From: Pyrinomonadaceae bacterium | GTDB lineage: Bacteria > Acidobacteriota > Blastocatellia > Pyrinomonadales > Pyrinomonadaceae | DNA length: 64,000 nt | Assembly: GCA_030841085.1 (NCBI GenBank) | Contig: JAVEDP010000021.1 | Location: forward strand, 124,001-188,000 | Direction of reading: 5' to 3' | Shown here: positions 51,161 to 59,848 of the stretch, piece by piece | Layout of the letters: each line of letters starts with the position of its first letter | How positions within the stretch are numbered: the stretch's first letter is position 1 | The notes under the pieces: model-generated | What the model saw: the letters and a program-made list of their open reading frames with translations, nothing else | The model's database searches: none | Told to the model about the DNA's origin: nothing | Translations under genes and position numbers: made by a program

Positions 51161-52942
51161 TTACTTAACCCACTCGTCCGCGATCTCGGTTTCCACTTTG
51201 ACCGGCACAGTCTTCACATACTCTTCACCCGCGACGCGCATCGTGCGCTCTACTTTTTCCGCAATCTCTTCCGCCTGATCAGCGTCGGCTTCGACTACGA
51301 TCTCGTCGTGAATAATGTTAACGATCTGCGCGTTTGTGCTGCGCAACTCATCGTTCAGTAGCCGCAGCGCGCGCTTGAGAATGTCAGCACTGGTTCCCTG
51401 GATTGGCGTGTTCTTGCCGTTGCGTTTGGTCATGGAAATCTGTTGGCGGTCCTGTTCGTCATAACGGAAACGAACCAAACGACCGGATGCAGTTCGCGCC
51501 TGACGCTCGCGTACGGCGCGATTCGCGGCTTCGTGAAGATAGGTGTCGAGCTGACGATAAGTGCCGAAATATTTGCGCAAAACGTTCTCAGCTTCCCCCA
51601 CGCTCAAGCCAGTCATAATGGAAAAACGTTGCGCGCCGATCCCATAGACCACCCCGAAATTGAGCCGCTTGGCAAAATCGCGCTGTTCTTTTGTGACCTG
51701 GTCCAACGGCGTATTGAAAACTTCGGCAGCCGTCACGCGATGCAGATCAGCGCCGGAATTAAACGCCTTGATAAAGCCCTGGTCGCCGGAAAACTCGGCC
51801 AGGATGCGCAGCTCGATCTGCGAATAGTCGGCAATGATCAGTTTTCTGCCCTCGGGATAACCGGAAAAGCAGCGCCGATATTCAACCGCGTGCGGCACCT
51901 GCTGAATATTGGGATTGGTGCATGAGAATCTTCCCGTCGGCGCGCCGATCTGTCGAAAGTCCGCGTGCAGCCGTCCGGTTGTCGGGTTGATCAAGTCGAT
52001 CATGTTCTGACCGTAACTCGTCAACGCCTTCTGCACCGTTCGATATTCCAGCAACGTCGCAACCACCGGATACTCGGCGGCCAATGGTTGCAGTTTCCAG
52101 TTGCGCGTTGAATCCGGCACAGGGATGCCAAGGCGATTCAGTGCGGCGGTTAGCTGCTGATGCGAATCCAGATTGATATCGTCGCGCTGCGGTCCACCAA
52201 ACAGCGAGCCCTGCGAAGATTCCTCCGCCAGAATGTCCTGCAACTCGTCCGCTAGCTGTTCTCTTCTCTTCTCAATTAGCGACAACTGTTCGAGCCAACG
52301 ATCCTTATGCATGTAAAACCCTGCCAGCTCGATGTCTGCAACGGTAGTCACACATTCAAACTCGAGCTGCGCACAGGCGACCAGCGAATCGCTGCGCAGT
52401 CGTTCAATCAACTTTTCGCGCAACGGCAAAAGAATCGCGGCGTCGCGCGCTGCATATTCGAGTTGAGCCTCGGACAACTCAAAATTCCAGTTGCTAAGTC
52501 GTTCGGTTTTATCGACCGCTTCGTTCAAGTAACGCGAGGCAACCGTTTCCAGTCCGTGACGTTCCTCAATGTCCCCGGCACTGACAATTTGGCTGGCAAG
52601 CAATGTGTCAAACAATCCGCCCAGATCAACACCGAGTGTGTGCTTAATAAACTTCGCGTCAAATTTTGCGTTGTGCGCGATCTTGATGGGACGAGCGGCT
52701 TCCAACAGCCGTTTCAGCGGATCGAGCGCTTCATTTTTCTTGAGATCGCCGTTTGCGAAAGCATCGAGGTCAACCACCTCTACACCCGCCGGCGTTGCGA
52801 GCTGAATCAGCCGCAAGCGGCCAACGTAGGGGTCGAGCTCGGTGGTTTCCGTGTCGAGCCCAATCACCTGATGCGCAGACAAAGCGTTAACCGCCCGGCG
52901 CAGTTCTTCCGCATTCTTGATGACTCGATAACGCGTACTCAT
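51161..52942 (-). CDS. Pol I-like protein: 3'-5' exonuclease plus DNA polymerase, no 5' nuclease
   Basis: 593 residues. Exonuclease motif I is VIGLDTETTELDP near 25, motif II in KIAHNAKFDAKFI near 92, and motif III in YAARDAAILLPL near 168, so proofreading is probably active. Polymerase motif A is DYSQIELRILAEFSGD near 370, motif B RDFAKRLNFGVVYGIG near 420 and motif C IIHDEIVVEAD near 550. E. coli Pol I has 928 residues because of its N-terminal 5' nuclease, which is absent here. Such short forms are known in several phyla and may serve repair, with a separate Pol I elsewhere. Start ATG 52942. Confidence 0.93.
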   Translation of the reverse strand: MSTRYRVIKNAEELRRAVNALSAHQVIGLDTETTELDPYVGRLRLIQLATPAGVEVVDLDAFANGDLKKNEALDPLKRLLEAARPIKIAHNAKFDAKFIKHTLGVDLGGLFDTLLASQIVSAGDIEERHGLETVASRYLNEAVDKTERLSNWNFELSEAQLEYAARDAAILLPLREKLIERLRSDSLVACAQLEFECVTTVADIELAGFYMHKDRWLEQLSLIEKRREQLADELQDILAEESSQGSLFGGPQRDDINLDSHQQLTAALNRLGIPVPDSTRNWKLQPLAAEYPVVATLLEYRTVQKALTSYGQNMIDLINPTTGRLHADFRQIGAPTGRFSCTNPNIQQVPHAVEYRRCFSGYPEGRKLIIADYSQIELRILAEFSGDQGFIKAFNSGADLHRVTAAEVFNTPLDQVTKEQRDFAKRLNFGVVYGIGAQRFSIMTGLSVGEAENVLRKYFGTYRQLDTYLHEAANRAVRERQARTASGRLVRFRYDEQDRQQISMTKRNGKNTPIQGTSADILKRALRLLNDELRSTNAQIVNIIHDEIVVEADADQAEEIAEKVERTMRVAGEEYVKTVPVKVETEIADEWVK

Positions 52943-52952
52943 GGTTGTGTTA

Positions 52953-53039
52953 GCACAGACTTAAGTCTGTGCTTTCGTTAGTGGCATAGACTTCAGTCTG
53001 TGGTTTCGTTAGGTGCCACAGACTAAAGTCTATGCCACT
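52953..53039. repeat. three CACAGACTTAAGTCTGTG-family palindromes
   Basis: GCACAGACTTAAGTCTGTGC (52953-52972) is perfect; GTGGCATAGACTTCAGTCTG (from 52981) and TGCCACAGACTAAAGTCTAT (from 53014) are variants, the third inverted relative to the second. The same family occurs at 23290-23346. They lie between the polymerase start and the ribE stop. Confidence 0.88.
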
Positions 53040-53081
53040 ACCTCTGTGCCACTTCACTCTCTTCTAATCTGCTTTGTGAGT

Positions 53082-53690
53082 TTACTGTTGCGGAGTGGTT
53101 TCCGCGAAACGCAGGATGCGTTCGACGTATTTGGCGATCATGTCGGCTTCGAGATTCACTTCATCACCTGGTTTGAGTTGAGAAAAGTTTGTCACTTCCC
53201 AGGTTTTCGGGATGATGGCTACTTCAAAATAATTATCAGTCAACGCCGAAACGGTGAGGCTGATGCCTTCCACCGCGACCGAGCCTTTGAAGACGAGATA
53301 ACGTGCCATGTCCTTTGGATATTCAATACGAACCGTCCATGAACCTTCGTGATCGACAACACTCACAAACTTTCCGCGCGCATCGACGTGACCCTGAACG
53401 ATGTGACCGCCGAGCCGGGTTACGGGTGTAACCGCGCGCTCGAGATTTACAGCGCTGCCCGGTTGCAAACGACCAAGCGTGGATCGCTCAAGCGTTTCGC
53501 GCGAAACATCAGCAGCAAACGAATCCGGACGAATGTCGAGCGCGGTCAGACATACACCATTCACAGCAATTGAATCGCCGTGATTTGTATTCTCAATAAC
53601 GATACGCGCCTCGATCGTAATGTAGGCGTTTTCGCCACGCGCCTCGACGCTGCGCACGCTGCCAAGTTCTTCAATGATTCCAGTAAACAC
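53082..53690 (-). CDS. ribE: riboflavin synthase, alpha chain
   Basis: 202 residues from GTG 53690; the frame is open further up, but the family starts with FTGIIEELGSV. Two similar lumazine-binding barrels, the first opening FTGIIEELGSVRSVE, the second GHIVQGHVDARGKFVSV near 98, are followed by a C-terminal helix (IAKYVERILRFAE) for trimer formation. It dismutates two 6,7-dimethyl-8-ribityllumazine to riboflavin. CLTALD and GISLTVSAL are conserved. No other rib gene is adjacent. The tail after the helix (ETTPQQ) is short. Confidence 0.94.
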   Translation of the reverse strand: MFTGIIEELGSVRSVEARGENAYITIEARIVIENTNHGDSIAVNGVCLTALDIRPDSFAADVSRETLERSTLGRLQPGSAVNLERAVTPVTRLGGHIVQGHVDARGKFVSVVDHEGSWTVRIEYPKDMARYLVFKGSVAVEGISLTVSALTDNYFEVAIIPKTWEVTNFSQLKPGDEVNLEADMIAKYVERILRFAETTPQQ

Positions 53691-53696
53691 TTCTTT

Positions 53697-53731
53697 GAAT
53701 TTCGGATTGCGAATTGCGAATTTCGGATTTC
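53697..53731. repeat. 7-base tandem repeat (GAATTGC unit) upstream of ribE
   Basis: GAATTTC, GGATTGC, GAATTGC, GAATTTC, GGATTTC in a row, between the 39-residue ORF and the ribE GTG; they cover most of the ribE leader, so could affect its translation. No inverted partner seen. Confidence 0.85.
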
Positions 53732-53851
53732 TCAGATTATCCGTCTTACCATCAAGACGATTAGTAAAATGAAAAGTCCCACCAATGCGGGTGCAAATGA
53801 GAACAGCATCATCCACAGCGGTTCGCGCTTAAATGAAAACTCGATAAACAT
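53732..53851 (-). CDS. probable 39-residue single-span membrane protein upstream of ribE
   Basis: ATG 53851 to TGA 53732. The product is MFIEFSFKREPLWMMLFSFA followed by PALVGLFILLIVLMVRRII: a polar start, one long span of about 22 residues and a basic end (VRRII), which predicts an inside C-terminus. Too short for usual gene callers. It ends 41 bases before the ribE start on the same strand. The topology is too regular for chance, I think, but no ribosome site is strong (TGATTC upstream). Confidence 0.5.
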   Translation of the reverse strand: MFIEFSFKREPLWMMLFSFAPALVGLFILLIVLMVRRII

Positions 53852-53858
53852 GAATCAT

Positions 53859-53993
53859 GAGCGGGGGCATGCCCGCCTTCCTAACCTCGAGACGATGTAA
53901 CTTGCAACTTGCTTCTTATATTACGCTCTTCGCAGATTCTGAAAAAATTCATTCGAAAAGCTCATGGTCAGGAAGGGGGCATGCCCCCGCTCT
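53859..53993. repeat. inverted repeat of the GCGGGGGCATGCCC family
   Basis: Left part 53859-53881 (GAGCGGGGGCATGCCCGCCT, then TCC); right part 53967-53993 (inverse, AGGAAGGGGGCATGCCCCCG, then CTC). The right part overlaps the last codons and stop of cmk. The same wording stands at the end of the sensor kinase gene (62991) and at 63113-63138. Confidence 0.9.
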
Positions 53994-54654
53994 TTTCTTG
54001 AACCGCCGCCATCATCTTTGCAAACACTTCATCAATTGATAAGCCCGTGGAATCAACGACGATCGCGTCATCGGCAACTTTCAGCGGCGAATCGGCACGC
54101 GTCTCGTCGCGGCGATCTCTTTCCGCCATCTCCGCAAAAGTCGACTCGAAGTTTGCGTGTCGATCTGCCGCACGTTCTTCGTTGAAGCGCCTTTCGGCAC
54201 GCTCCTGCGGCACAGCAGTCAGAAAAAACTTGATGTCCGCGTCAGGAAAAACCACGGTGCCGATGTCGCGCCCGTTCATCACCGCGCCGCGACGGCCCAA
54301 CTCACGCTGTCGCTGAACCATGGCGCGCCGGACCTGCGGAATCGCTGAAACAATCGACGACATTTCAGTTACTTCGTCGCTGCGAATCTCGTCTGTCACG
54401 TCGCGGCCTTCGAGTATCACCTTCAGCGCATCGGGGTCGCCGGCCAAGTCAATATCAATTCGCGCCGCCAAAGAACCAACCGCCAAATCATCGTTTGCAT
54501 TAACCTTGGACTCCATTACTGCCAGCGCCACCGCGCGATACATCGAGCCGGTATCGATGTAGAGCAGGTTTAAGGCGCGCGCCAGCATGCGACCAAGCGT
54601 CGATTTCCCGGCGCCCGATGGTCCATCGATGGCGATGATTAGATTGCTGTTCAT
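53968..54654 (-). CDS. cmk: cytidylate kinase
   Basis: 228 residues. It phosphorylates CMP and dCMP. P-loop IDGPSGAGKSTLGRMLA at 7-23, LYIDTGSMYRAVALAV near 35, VMNGRDIGTVVFPDADIKFF near 125 and RRFNEERAAD lid near 157, RDRRDETRADSPL and DDAIVVDSTGLS near the end. The final residues EKSGGMPPS are not part of the family; they translate the right half of a repeat (53967-53993), and the stop TGA lies in it as well. The sensor kinase at 59848 ends with the same words. Confidence 0.95.
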   Translation of the reverse strand: MNSNLIIAIDGPSGAGKSTLGRMLARALNLLYIDTGSMYRAVALAVMESKVNANDDLAVGSLAARIDIDLAGDPDALKVILEGRDVTDEIRSDEVTEMSSIVSAIPQVRRAMVQRQRELGRRGAVMNGRDIGTVVFPDADIKFFLTAVPQERAERRFNEERAADRHANFESTFAEMAERDRRDETRADSPLKVADDAIVVDSTGLSIDEVFAKMMAAVQEKSGGMPPS

Positions 54655-54660
54655 TTTGGA

Positions 54661-54812
54661 TTGCGGCGCTTGGCGCCGCTTTGTAGCACGGCGGCTTGAC
54701 GCCGCCTCAACGTTCCTAAGAAGTAGCGTGTTTTCTATTACGAACGACTTTGCTAACCAAAAACCGGCGTCAAGCCGCCGTGCTGCAAAGCGGCGTCAAC
54801 CCGCCGCACTCC
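54661..54812. repeat. inverted repeat of the GGCGTCAAGCCGCC family
   Basis: Left arm 54669-54706 (GGCGCCGCTTTGTAGCACGG, then CGGCTTGACGCCG), right arm about 54764-54801 (its inverse, one or two mismatches), spacer about 57 bases. A single direct-order copy lies at 44790. It fills the gap between hemW and cmk, both minus strand. Confidence 0.88.
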
Positions 54813-54816
54813 AAAT

Positions 54817-55953
54817 TCAGACAAACGCTGCAAACACTTCGTTAGACAGCAAGGCGCCGGCGCGCGTCAGCTTCAACAGATCGCCGTCAAACTCGATCAA
54901 CCCCGCGTGCTGGAAATTCTCCAGGTCGTCCGCATGTGCAACGCTCAGATCAACTCCAAACAATTCTTTGAACTCGCCAGTTCTAACTCCAGCCATCATG
55001 CGCATGCCGAGAAAGACAGCTTCAGCGCGCCGGTCGTCTTCGGTCAGCCTGCGATCTTCGACTAGCGGTGAAGCATTACGTTCCACCGTTGCCACATACT
55101 TTGCCAGATCGCGTTCATTGGCCCAGCGCCGCGACTCGCCGTCAAAAGAATGCGCGGAACAACCAAAGCCATAATACGGCGCGCCGGTCCAGTACTTGCT
55201 GTTGTGCCGCGACTCGAATCCCGGCAAACACAAATTCGATATCTCGTAATGTTCGTAACCAGCCGCGGCCGCGCGCTCGAGCATCACGCGATACATTTCG
55301 GCCGCCACATCTTCATCCGGCGTAGGTTGCAGGCCGTTTTTGATGTGTGTAGCGAGCGGGGTCCCTTCATGCACTTCAAGCAGGTAAAACGATAAGTGCT
55401 CCGGCCGCAGCGCGAACGCTTCACCAAGGTTTCGTTCCCACTGCTCTAAAGTTTGCCCCGGCAGACCGGCAATCAAATCAAAACTTACATTTTCGAATCC
55501 CGCCTCACGCAAAAGCGAAAACGTGCGACGCGTGTCGGCAACTGTATGTGAACGGCCCAGCCGGGCAAGCTCGCGATCATCAAACGTTTGCGCGCCAAAA
55601 CTCGCGCGATTAATTCCGAGTTCCCTGAACGCGGCCAGGGAATCCGGTGTAACCGTTCCCGGGTTGAGCTCCATGGTCACTTCGGCGTTTGGTGAAACGT
55701 CAAACCGCGTGCGCACCGAATTCATGAGCAATTGCAATTGCTGCGGCGAGAGCAGCGAAGGCGTGCCGCCGCCAAAGTAGATCGTGTCGACAACTTCCAG
55801 CTGAATGACTTCGCGCCATGTTGCAATCTCGGTGACGACGCTCGCAACGTAACGCTCCGCAACCGCAGACTCATACAAGCCCGTTGCAAAGTCGCAATAC
55901 GAACAGCGGGAACGGCAGAACGGAATGTGAATGTAAATACCGGCTGGCTTCAA
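54817..55953 (-). CDS. hemW: HemW-like radical SAM protein
   Basis: 378 residues. The cluster motif is CRSRCSYCDF at residues 13-22 (CxxxCxxC followed by Asp-Phe, as in HemW rather than the CxxxCxxCxC of HemN). YFGGGTPSLLSP near 58 and NPGTVTPDSLAAFRELGINR near 100 are SAM-binding parts, and FESRHNSKYWTGAPYYGFGC near 250 is a conserved later block. HemW is a haem chaperone; it was long annotated as oxygen-independent coproporphyrinogen oxidase. The C-terminus lacks the extra HemN domain. Alone in the gap-rich region. Confidence 0.92.
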   Translation of the reverse strand: MKPAGIYIHIPFCRSRCSYCDFATGLYESAVAERYVASVVTEIATWREVIQLEVVDTIYFGGGTPSLLSPQQLQLLMNSVRTRFDVSPNAEVTMELNPGTVTPDSLAAFRELGINRASFGAQTFDDRELARLGRSHTVADTRRTFSLLREAGFENVSFDLIAGLPGQTLEQWERNLGEAFALRPEHLSFYLLEVHEGTPLATHIKNGLQPTPDEDVAAEMYRVMLERAAAAGYEHYEISNLCLPGFESRHNSKYWTGAPYYGFGCSAHSFDGESRRWANERDLAKYVATVERNASPLVEDRRLTEDDRRAEAVFLGMRMMAGVRTGEFKELFGVDLSVAHADDLENFQHAGLIEFDGDLLKLTRAGALLSNEVFAAFV

Positions 55954-56277
55954 TGTGAGAAAATTATAACACGCATGCTTGACGCGACCTGACAGTGGTC
56001 CCTACGGAAAATGGCGCCCGCTAACTTCCCAACGTGAGAATGAAACTCGAATGCGGTGGCGAATTATTAGTCCGCATTTTTCAGATTCTAGCTGCGCAAC
56101 CTCTCAGGTCGGGAAGGGTGGCTTGCCCCCGCGCACGTTGAATGCCTGTCGATCTCGGCGGGGGCAAGCCACCCTTCCCGACCTGAGAGAGTTTGTATCT
56201 TGAAGGATTCAGACAGTGAGTGTTCTTATGATTCTGACCGTTTTGCTTTCCGAACCAACGCAAACTAACAGTTTGCT
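55954..56277. repeat. 324-base gap with a perfect 31-bp inverted repeat
   Basis: CTCTCAGGTCGGGAAGGGTG (56101 on) to CCCCCG at 56131 is repeated in exact inverse at 56159-56189, round 27 bases. The wording GGTGGCTTGCCCCCGC belongs with the other GGGGGC families. At 56259-56281 a single end of the stop-codon element follows. No gene seen. Confidence 0.88.
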
Positions 56278-56281
56278 TTAC
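56259..56281. repeat. stop-codon element, single end (copy E)
   Basis: CGCAAACTAACAGTTTGCTT then TAC; only the right end is present. Bases 2-4 on the minus strand form the TAA of the dipeptidase gene (56278-56280). The missing left end may have been lost or replaced by the 31-bp inverted repeat next to it. Confidence 0.9.
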
Positions 56282-57537
56282 TTAAGACGTTTCAAGCTGC
56301 CGTCGCCGCTAATGTTCTTGCTCATACTGTGCGCCACGCGTTCGGCTTCCGCGAACACACGCAGAAAGTTTTCGCCGAGTATCTTGCGAATATCTTTTTC
56401 GCTGTAACCCCGCTGCAAAAGTTCGTAAGTGATGTTCGGCAACATAGAAACGTCCTGCGCGCCTTCGGGAAAATCCATTGCCCCGTCAAAATCAGCGCCA
56501 AGACCAACGTGATCGATGCCCGCGACCTTAACAACGTAATCGATGTGATCGATCAGTTTGGAGATTGGCAAAGGCGGCAATGGGTTTGCCGCTTCGAGTT
56601 TGTCGCCTTCTTCAGCCAGCCTTTCCGGATCGTTCTTGTATTTTTCATTTAGCAAGTCCTGCTGAACTTTCAGACGTTTGTCGCGCGCCTCGCCTTGTGG
56701 GCCAACCGTGGCGGCGTCAAGGAAATAACTATAGAAATTCACCTGAATGACGCCGCCGCTTTTCGCTATTCGTCGCAACAGATCGTCGGGAATATTGCGC
56801 GGCACGTTGCTGAGGGCGCGCGCCGAAGAATGCGTGGCGATGATCGGCGCTTTGGAAACATCAAGCGCATCACTCATCGTTTCATCGGAAACGTGCGAAA
56901 CATCCACCAACATTCCCAAACGGTTCATCTCGCGCACGACGTCTTTACCAAATTCAGTAAGGCCGTGATGAGTGTTCTCGCCGCGCGCGGCATCGGCCCA
57001 ATCGTTGGTGTTATTCCAGGTCAACGTCATGTAGCGGACGCCCAGCCGGTGAAATTCACGCAGCGTCGCCAGCGAGTTCTCGATTGCATGTCCGCCTTCA
57101 ATGCCCATCAACGCTGCGATCTTCTGCTGTTTCTTGGCGCGGCGAATGTCTGCGGCAGAAGTCGCCAACATCAGATCGTTTGGATGGCGTTCGACGGCGC
57201 GATAGACCGAATCGATCATGTCCAGCGTGCGTCGGGCAGCGCCGCCATGCTCGACATACCAGGGTCGCACATACAGCGAAAAGAACTCCGCCGTCATGCC
57301 GCCCTGCTTCATCGACGCAATGCTGGTGCGATAAGGCACCGGCGGCGTGCCGCCGAGATCGTAATCATCATTCGTCATCGGCGTCGTCACATCGTTGTGC
57401 GTGTCGATGACGATTGCGCGGCGATGAATTGCCAACGCCTTCTGCCACAGCTTCTCGTCGCGAGGTTGTTGGGCGGAAACCGGCAAGATGCTGATTAAGC
57501 TGAGAAGTAATAGGCCAGCGGAAAAATAAATGTTCAT
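56278..57537 (-). CDS. membrane dipeptidase (M19, renal dipeptidase type)
   Basis: 419 residues. Signal peptide MNIYFSAGLLLLSLISILPV with cleavage near SAQQ. Metal-binding parts: VIDTHNDVTTPM near 45, ALMGIEGGHAIEN near 150 (bridging Glu), LVDVSHVSDETMSDA near 235 and IATHSSARALSNVPRN near 255; GLGADFDGAMDFPEG near 350 is the family's DFDG block. It cleaves dipeptides, often with D-residues, in the periplasm. Position after the signal peptide is normal. Stop codon comes from stop-codon element copy E. Confidence 0.94.
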   Translation of the reverse strand: MNIYFSAGLLLLSLISILPVSAQQPRDEKLWQKALAIHRRAIVIDTHNDVTTPMTNDDYDLGGTPPVPYRTSIASMKQGGMTAEFFSLYVRPWYVEHGGAARRTLDMIDSVYRAVERHPNDLMLATSAADIRRAKKQQKIAALMGIEGGHAIENSLATLREFHRLGVRYMTLTWNNTNDWADAARGENTHHGLTEFGKDVVREMNRLGMLVDVSHVSDETMSDALDVSKAPIIATHSSARALSNVPRNIPDDLLRRIAKSGGVIQVNFYSYFLDAATVGPQGEARDKRLKVQQDLLNEKYKNDPERLAEEGDKLEAANPLPPLPISKLIDHIDYVVKVAGIDHVGLGADFDGAMDFPEGAQDVSMLPNITYELLQRGYSEKDIRKILGENFLRVFAEAERVAHSMSKNISGDGSLKRLK

Positions 57538-57688
57538 AAGGTTATTCTCAACGACTTTGGCTCGTTGGAACGGGATGTTTATAGCACGCCTTGCCTTCGC
57601 GAGCGCTGTTCGCGCCAGAGATGATCATTGGGGGCGAGACGCCTGCGCTCCCAGCAAATAACTTGAGCGTCTACGCCGCATGCGCAAC

Positions 57689-58684
57689 TCAACAACTCCC
57701 GGCATAAGTCTCAAGAACGCGGTGAACATCTTTTTTGCGGATTTCTAGAATGACATAACTCTCATCCTCATAGCTGTCTTCCTCGGCGATGGCGAACGTC
57801 TTACCGTCCAGTTGCAGAATCCCAAAAGGCCGAGTGAGACCACCTTCCTTCATGTCACAGTCCGTCGGCGAGAATTGTGATGCCAGCAAAGTCAGATTTT
57901 TCTTGCCGTCTCGTAGGACCCAGGCGCCGAGCAGCGAGATATTGTCGCAGCCGGCATCGTTCGCTTCAGAGGGCCTTGGATATTCCTTGCTGACCTCAAA
58001 GTACAAAATCGATCGATCTTTACCCGCCAGTCGAGTTCGATAGAGATTCAAGATCGAGAGAGGTATTTTCGCTCTCCTTTTCGGCGGAGGTGTTTGCAAC
58101 AAGTAGTGCCGAGCTGCGGGTCCTTTAAGCCCGGCCTTCTCGGCCCGCTCGAATTCTGGTCCGATAAACTTCACCAGTTGCTTCCAGTCAGCAGAGGCAC
58201 TGGTGGGCTGCGTCATCGCGCGTGCTTCTTTTTTGTCGTTGAAGGCGATTCCGAGATTGCGTGGGCATTCGTTTTTCTCAGATTGCTGCGGATTTGGATA
58301 ATCGCTGAGCAAGCCCCAGACCTGCTGGCAATGCGAGCACACCTGAATGCTTTTGGAAATTTTTACAGTTTGTAGACCCTCCGCTGTCGTTAAGAGATGC
58401 CATTCACCGAGAGGCCTTACGGCGGATTCATACCAGGGGTGCGAGAGATCGGCGATTGTGTCTGGCTCATCGGGTTGCTGATCCGGTTGTTGACGATGCC
58501 AGGGATTGGTCCATTTTCGATTGGCATATTGAGCGAAGGGAACGATAACGCCATCGGGTCTAAAGATTCCAACGATGAATTTATCGTTTGTGCGAGTTTG
58601 CGCCGGGGCGCGCGCGGAATTGCTCCAACCGACGCTTGAAAGTGTAAGCGCCAATGAAGCCAGGGCCATAAGTTTTCTTGGCAT
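57689..58684 (-). CDS. secreted hypothetical protein, 331 residues
   Basis: ATG 58684 with GAGGAG upstream. Signal peptide MPRKLMALASLALTLSSVGW with cleavage near ARA. The mature part starts DKFIVGIFRPDGVIVPFAQY, where a beta pattern repeats later (LLGAWVLRDGKKNLTLLAS and FGILQLDGKTFAIAEEDSYE). A CSHCQQVWG knuckle near 118 with CPRNLG near 142 could form disulfides. It ends in a lone Cys (ETYAGSC). I do not recognise a family. It is probably periplasmic. The gene stands alone, with repeats downstream of its divergent neighbour. Confidence 0.8.
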   Translation of the reverse strand: MPRKLMALASLALTLSSVGWSNSARAPAQTRTNDKFIVGIFRPDGVIVPFAQYANRKWTNPWHRQQPDQQPDEPDTIADLSHPWYESAVRPLGEWHLLTTAEGLQTVKISKSIQVCSHCQQVWGLLSDYPNPQQSEKNECPRNLGIAFNDKKEARAMTQPTSASADWKQLVKFIGPEFERAEKAGLKGPAARHYLLQTPPPKRRAKIPLSILNLYRTRLAGKDRSILYFEVSKEYPRPSEANDAGCDNISLLGAWVLRDGKKNLTLLASQFSPTDCDMKEGGLTRPFGILQLDGKTFAIAEEDSYEDESYVILEIRKKDVHRVLETYAGSC

Positions 58685-59068
58685 AACGACTCCTCAGGTG
58701 GAACGTGCTTGAACGAGGCAAAGATATAATGAGTCTCAGCATCTGCCCAGATGAAGATTACCGTCGTAGTCGGGAGCAACCACTTGGTCCTAATAGGCTC
58801 TACTACTCAATGCAACTGTGGCGAGCCACCTTGAGGGACAAGCACTATGCCTCGCCAGCGGCTTCGCCGCCTTCCGTGCGGAAAGGCTCTGCCTTTCCGT
58901 ACGTTGCTTTTATTCAAGAGGCTACGCCTCGGTCGGAGGCATAGCCTCAAAACAATTGGAAAGCCACGGAAAGGCACAGCCTTTCCGCACGGAGGGCGGC
59001 GAAGCCGCGGAGGTAGATGTGGCATGCCACATTCACGTCAACAAGGTTTCACGTTATGATCCAACGCG
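58685..59068. repeat. 384-base gap with GGAAAGGC-family palindromes
   Basis: GCGGCTTCGCCGC (58859-58871), CGGAAAGGCTCTGCCTTTCC plus G (58879-58899), GAGGCTACGCCTC (58919-58931), GGAGGCATAGCCTC (58935-58948), CGGAAAGGCACAGCCTTTCC plus G (58968-58988) and GGCGGCGAAGCCGCGG (58995-59010). The outer ones are inverse copies of each other, so the whole forms one nested inverted repeat, and it is of the same family as at 23503. It lies between divergent genes, so promoters for both must be squeezed at its edges. Confidence 0.88.
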
Positions 59069-59848
59069 ATGTCCATCCTAATCGCCGAAGACAACGTGGC
59101 CCAGCGCCATTACCTGAAAGAAATTCTCGAAAAAGAATTTCCGACACACGCACCCGTTGTCGAGGCTGCGGACGGTGAAGAGACGGTTAAATTCGCACTC
59201 GAAGGCAAACCGGAACTCTGCATACTCGACATTCAAATGCCGAAACTTTCCGGCGTGAAGGCCGCGCGCGCGATCTGGCGCGACTTTCCCACGGCGCGCA
59301 TAATTTTCTGGACGCAGTTTCCACACGAGATCTACATCAACGAAATTCGCAAGATTGTGAAGTCAGTCGATCCGCCTCCCGCTTACGGCTTCATTCATAA
59401 GAACAATCCTGAGTCGCGTTTCCTGCGCTTCGTTGCAGCGGTGCTCGAAGACGGCGCGGACATGATCGATCCGGCGTTTAAAGATTCTTTCAAGCGGCCG
59501 CTGCTTACGGAGTTTGAATCCGAAGCGCTTTACTACCTGGCGCTCGGTCTTTCTAACTGGGCCATCGCGCGCAAGTGCGCGCTCAGCCTGCGCGGCGTCG
59601 AAAGCCGCCTGGCCACTCTCTATGAAAAACTTTTCATGTCGCTTGCCGAAGGCACTGAACACGAAGCTTACGAAAAGCTTGCCTACAACGTACGCACGCG
59701 TGCTTTCTTTGAAGCTTTGCGACGCGGCCTGCTGAATAACGATGAACTGGAAAAAGCCGCGCAAGAATTGGAAGCCTGGATCGACCGCGATCAAAAGAAA
59801 TTTACTGAAGAGCAAAAGCGCGAAGAGGCGAAAACGCGAAAACGTTAA
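59069..59848 (+). CDS. NarL-type response regulator with a long C-terminal helix
   Basis: 259 residues. Receiver domain 1-135: MSILIAEDNVAQRHYLKEIL with acidic pocket, phospho-acceptor D54 in CILDIQMPKLSG, and FIHKNNPESR with the conserved Lys. A LuxR-type helix-turn-helix follows at about 150-190 (EALYYLALGLSNWAIARKCA, LSLRGVESRLATLYEKL). A further 60 residues to the end are charged and helical (AAQELEAWIDRDQKK), longer than in NarL. The TAA stop overlaps the ATG of the sensor kinase by one base, so the two are a cognate pair. Confidence 0.92.
   Translation: MSILIAEDNVAQRHYLKEILEKEFPTHAPVVEAADGEETVKFALEGKPELCILDIQMPKLSGVKAARAIWRDFPTARIIFWTQFPHEIYINEIRKIVKSVDPPPAYGFIHKNNPESRFLRFVAAVLEDGADMIDPAFKDSFKRPLLTEFESEALYYLALGLSNWAIARKCALSLRGVESRLATLYEKLFMSLAEGTEHEAYEKLAYNVRTRAFFEALRRGLLNNDELEKAAQELEAWIDRDQKKFTEEQKREEAKTRKR

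Noticed and set aside
53691-53816. Longer start for riboflavin synthase
   Set aside because: The extra residues (NPKFAIRNPKF) translate a 7-base repeat, and the family starts with FTGIIEE.
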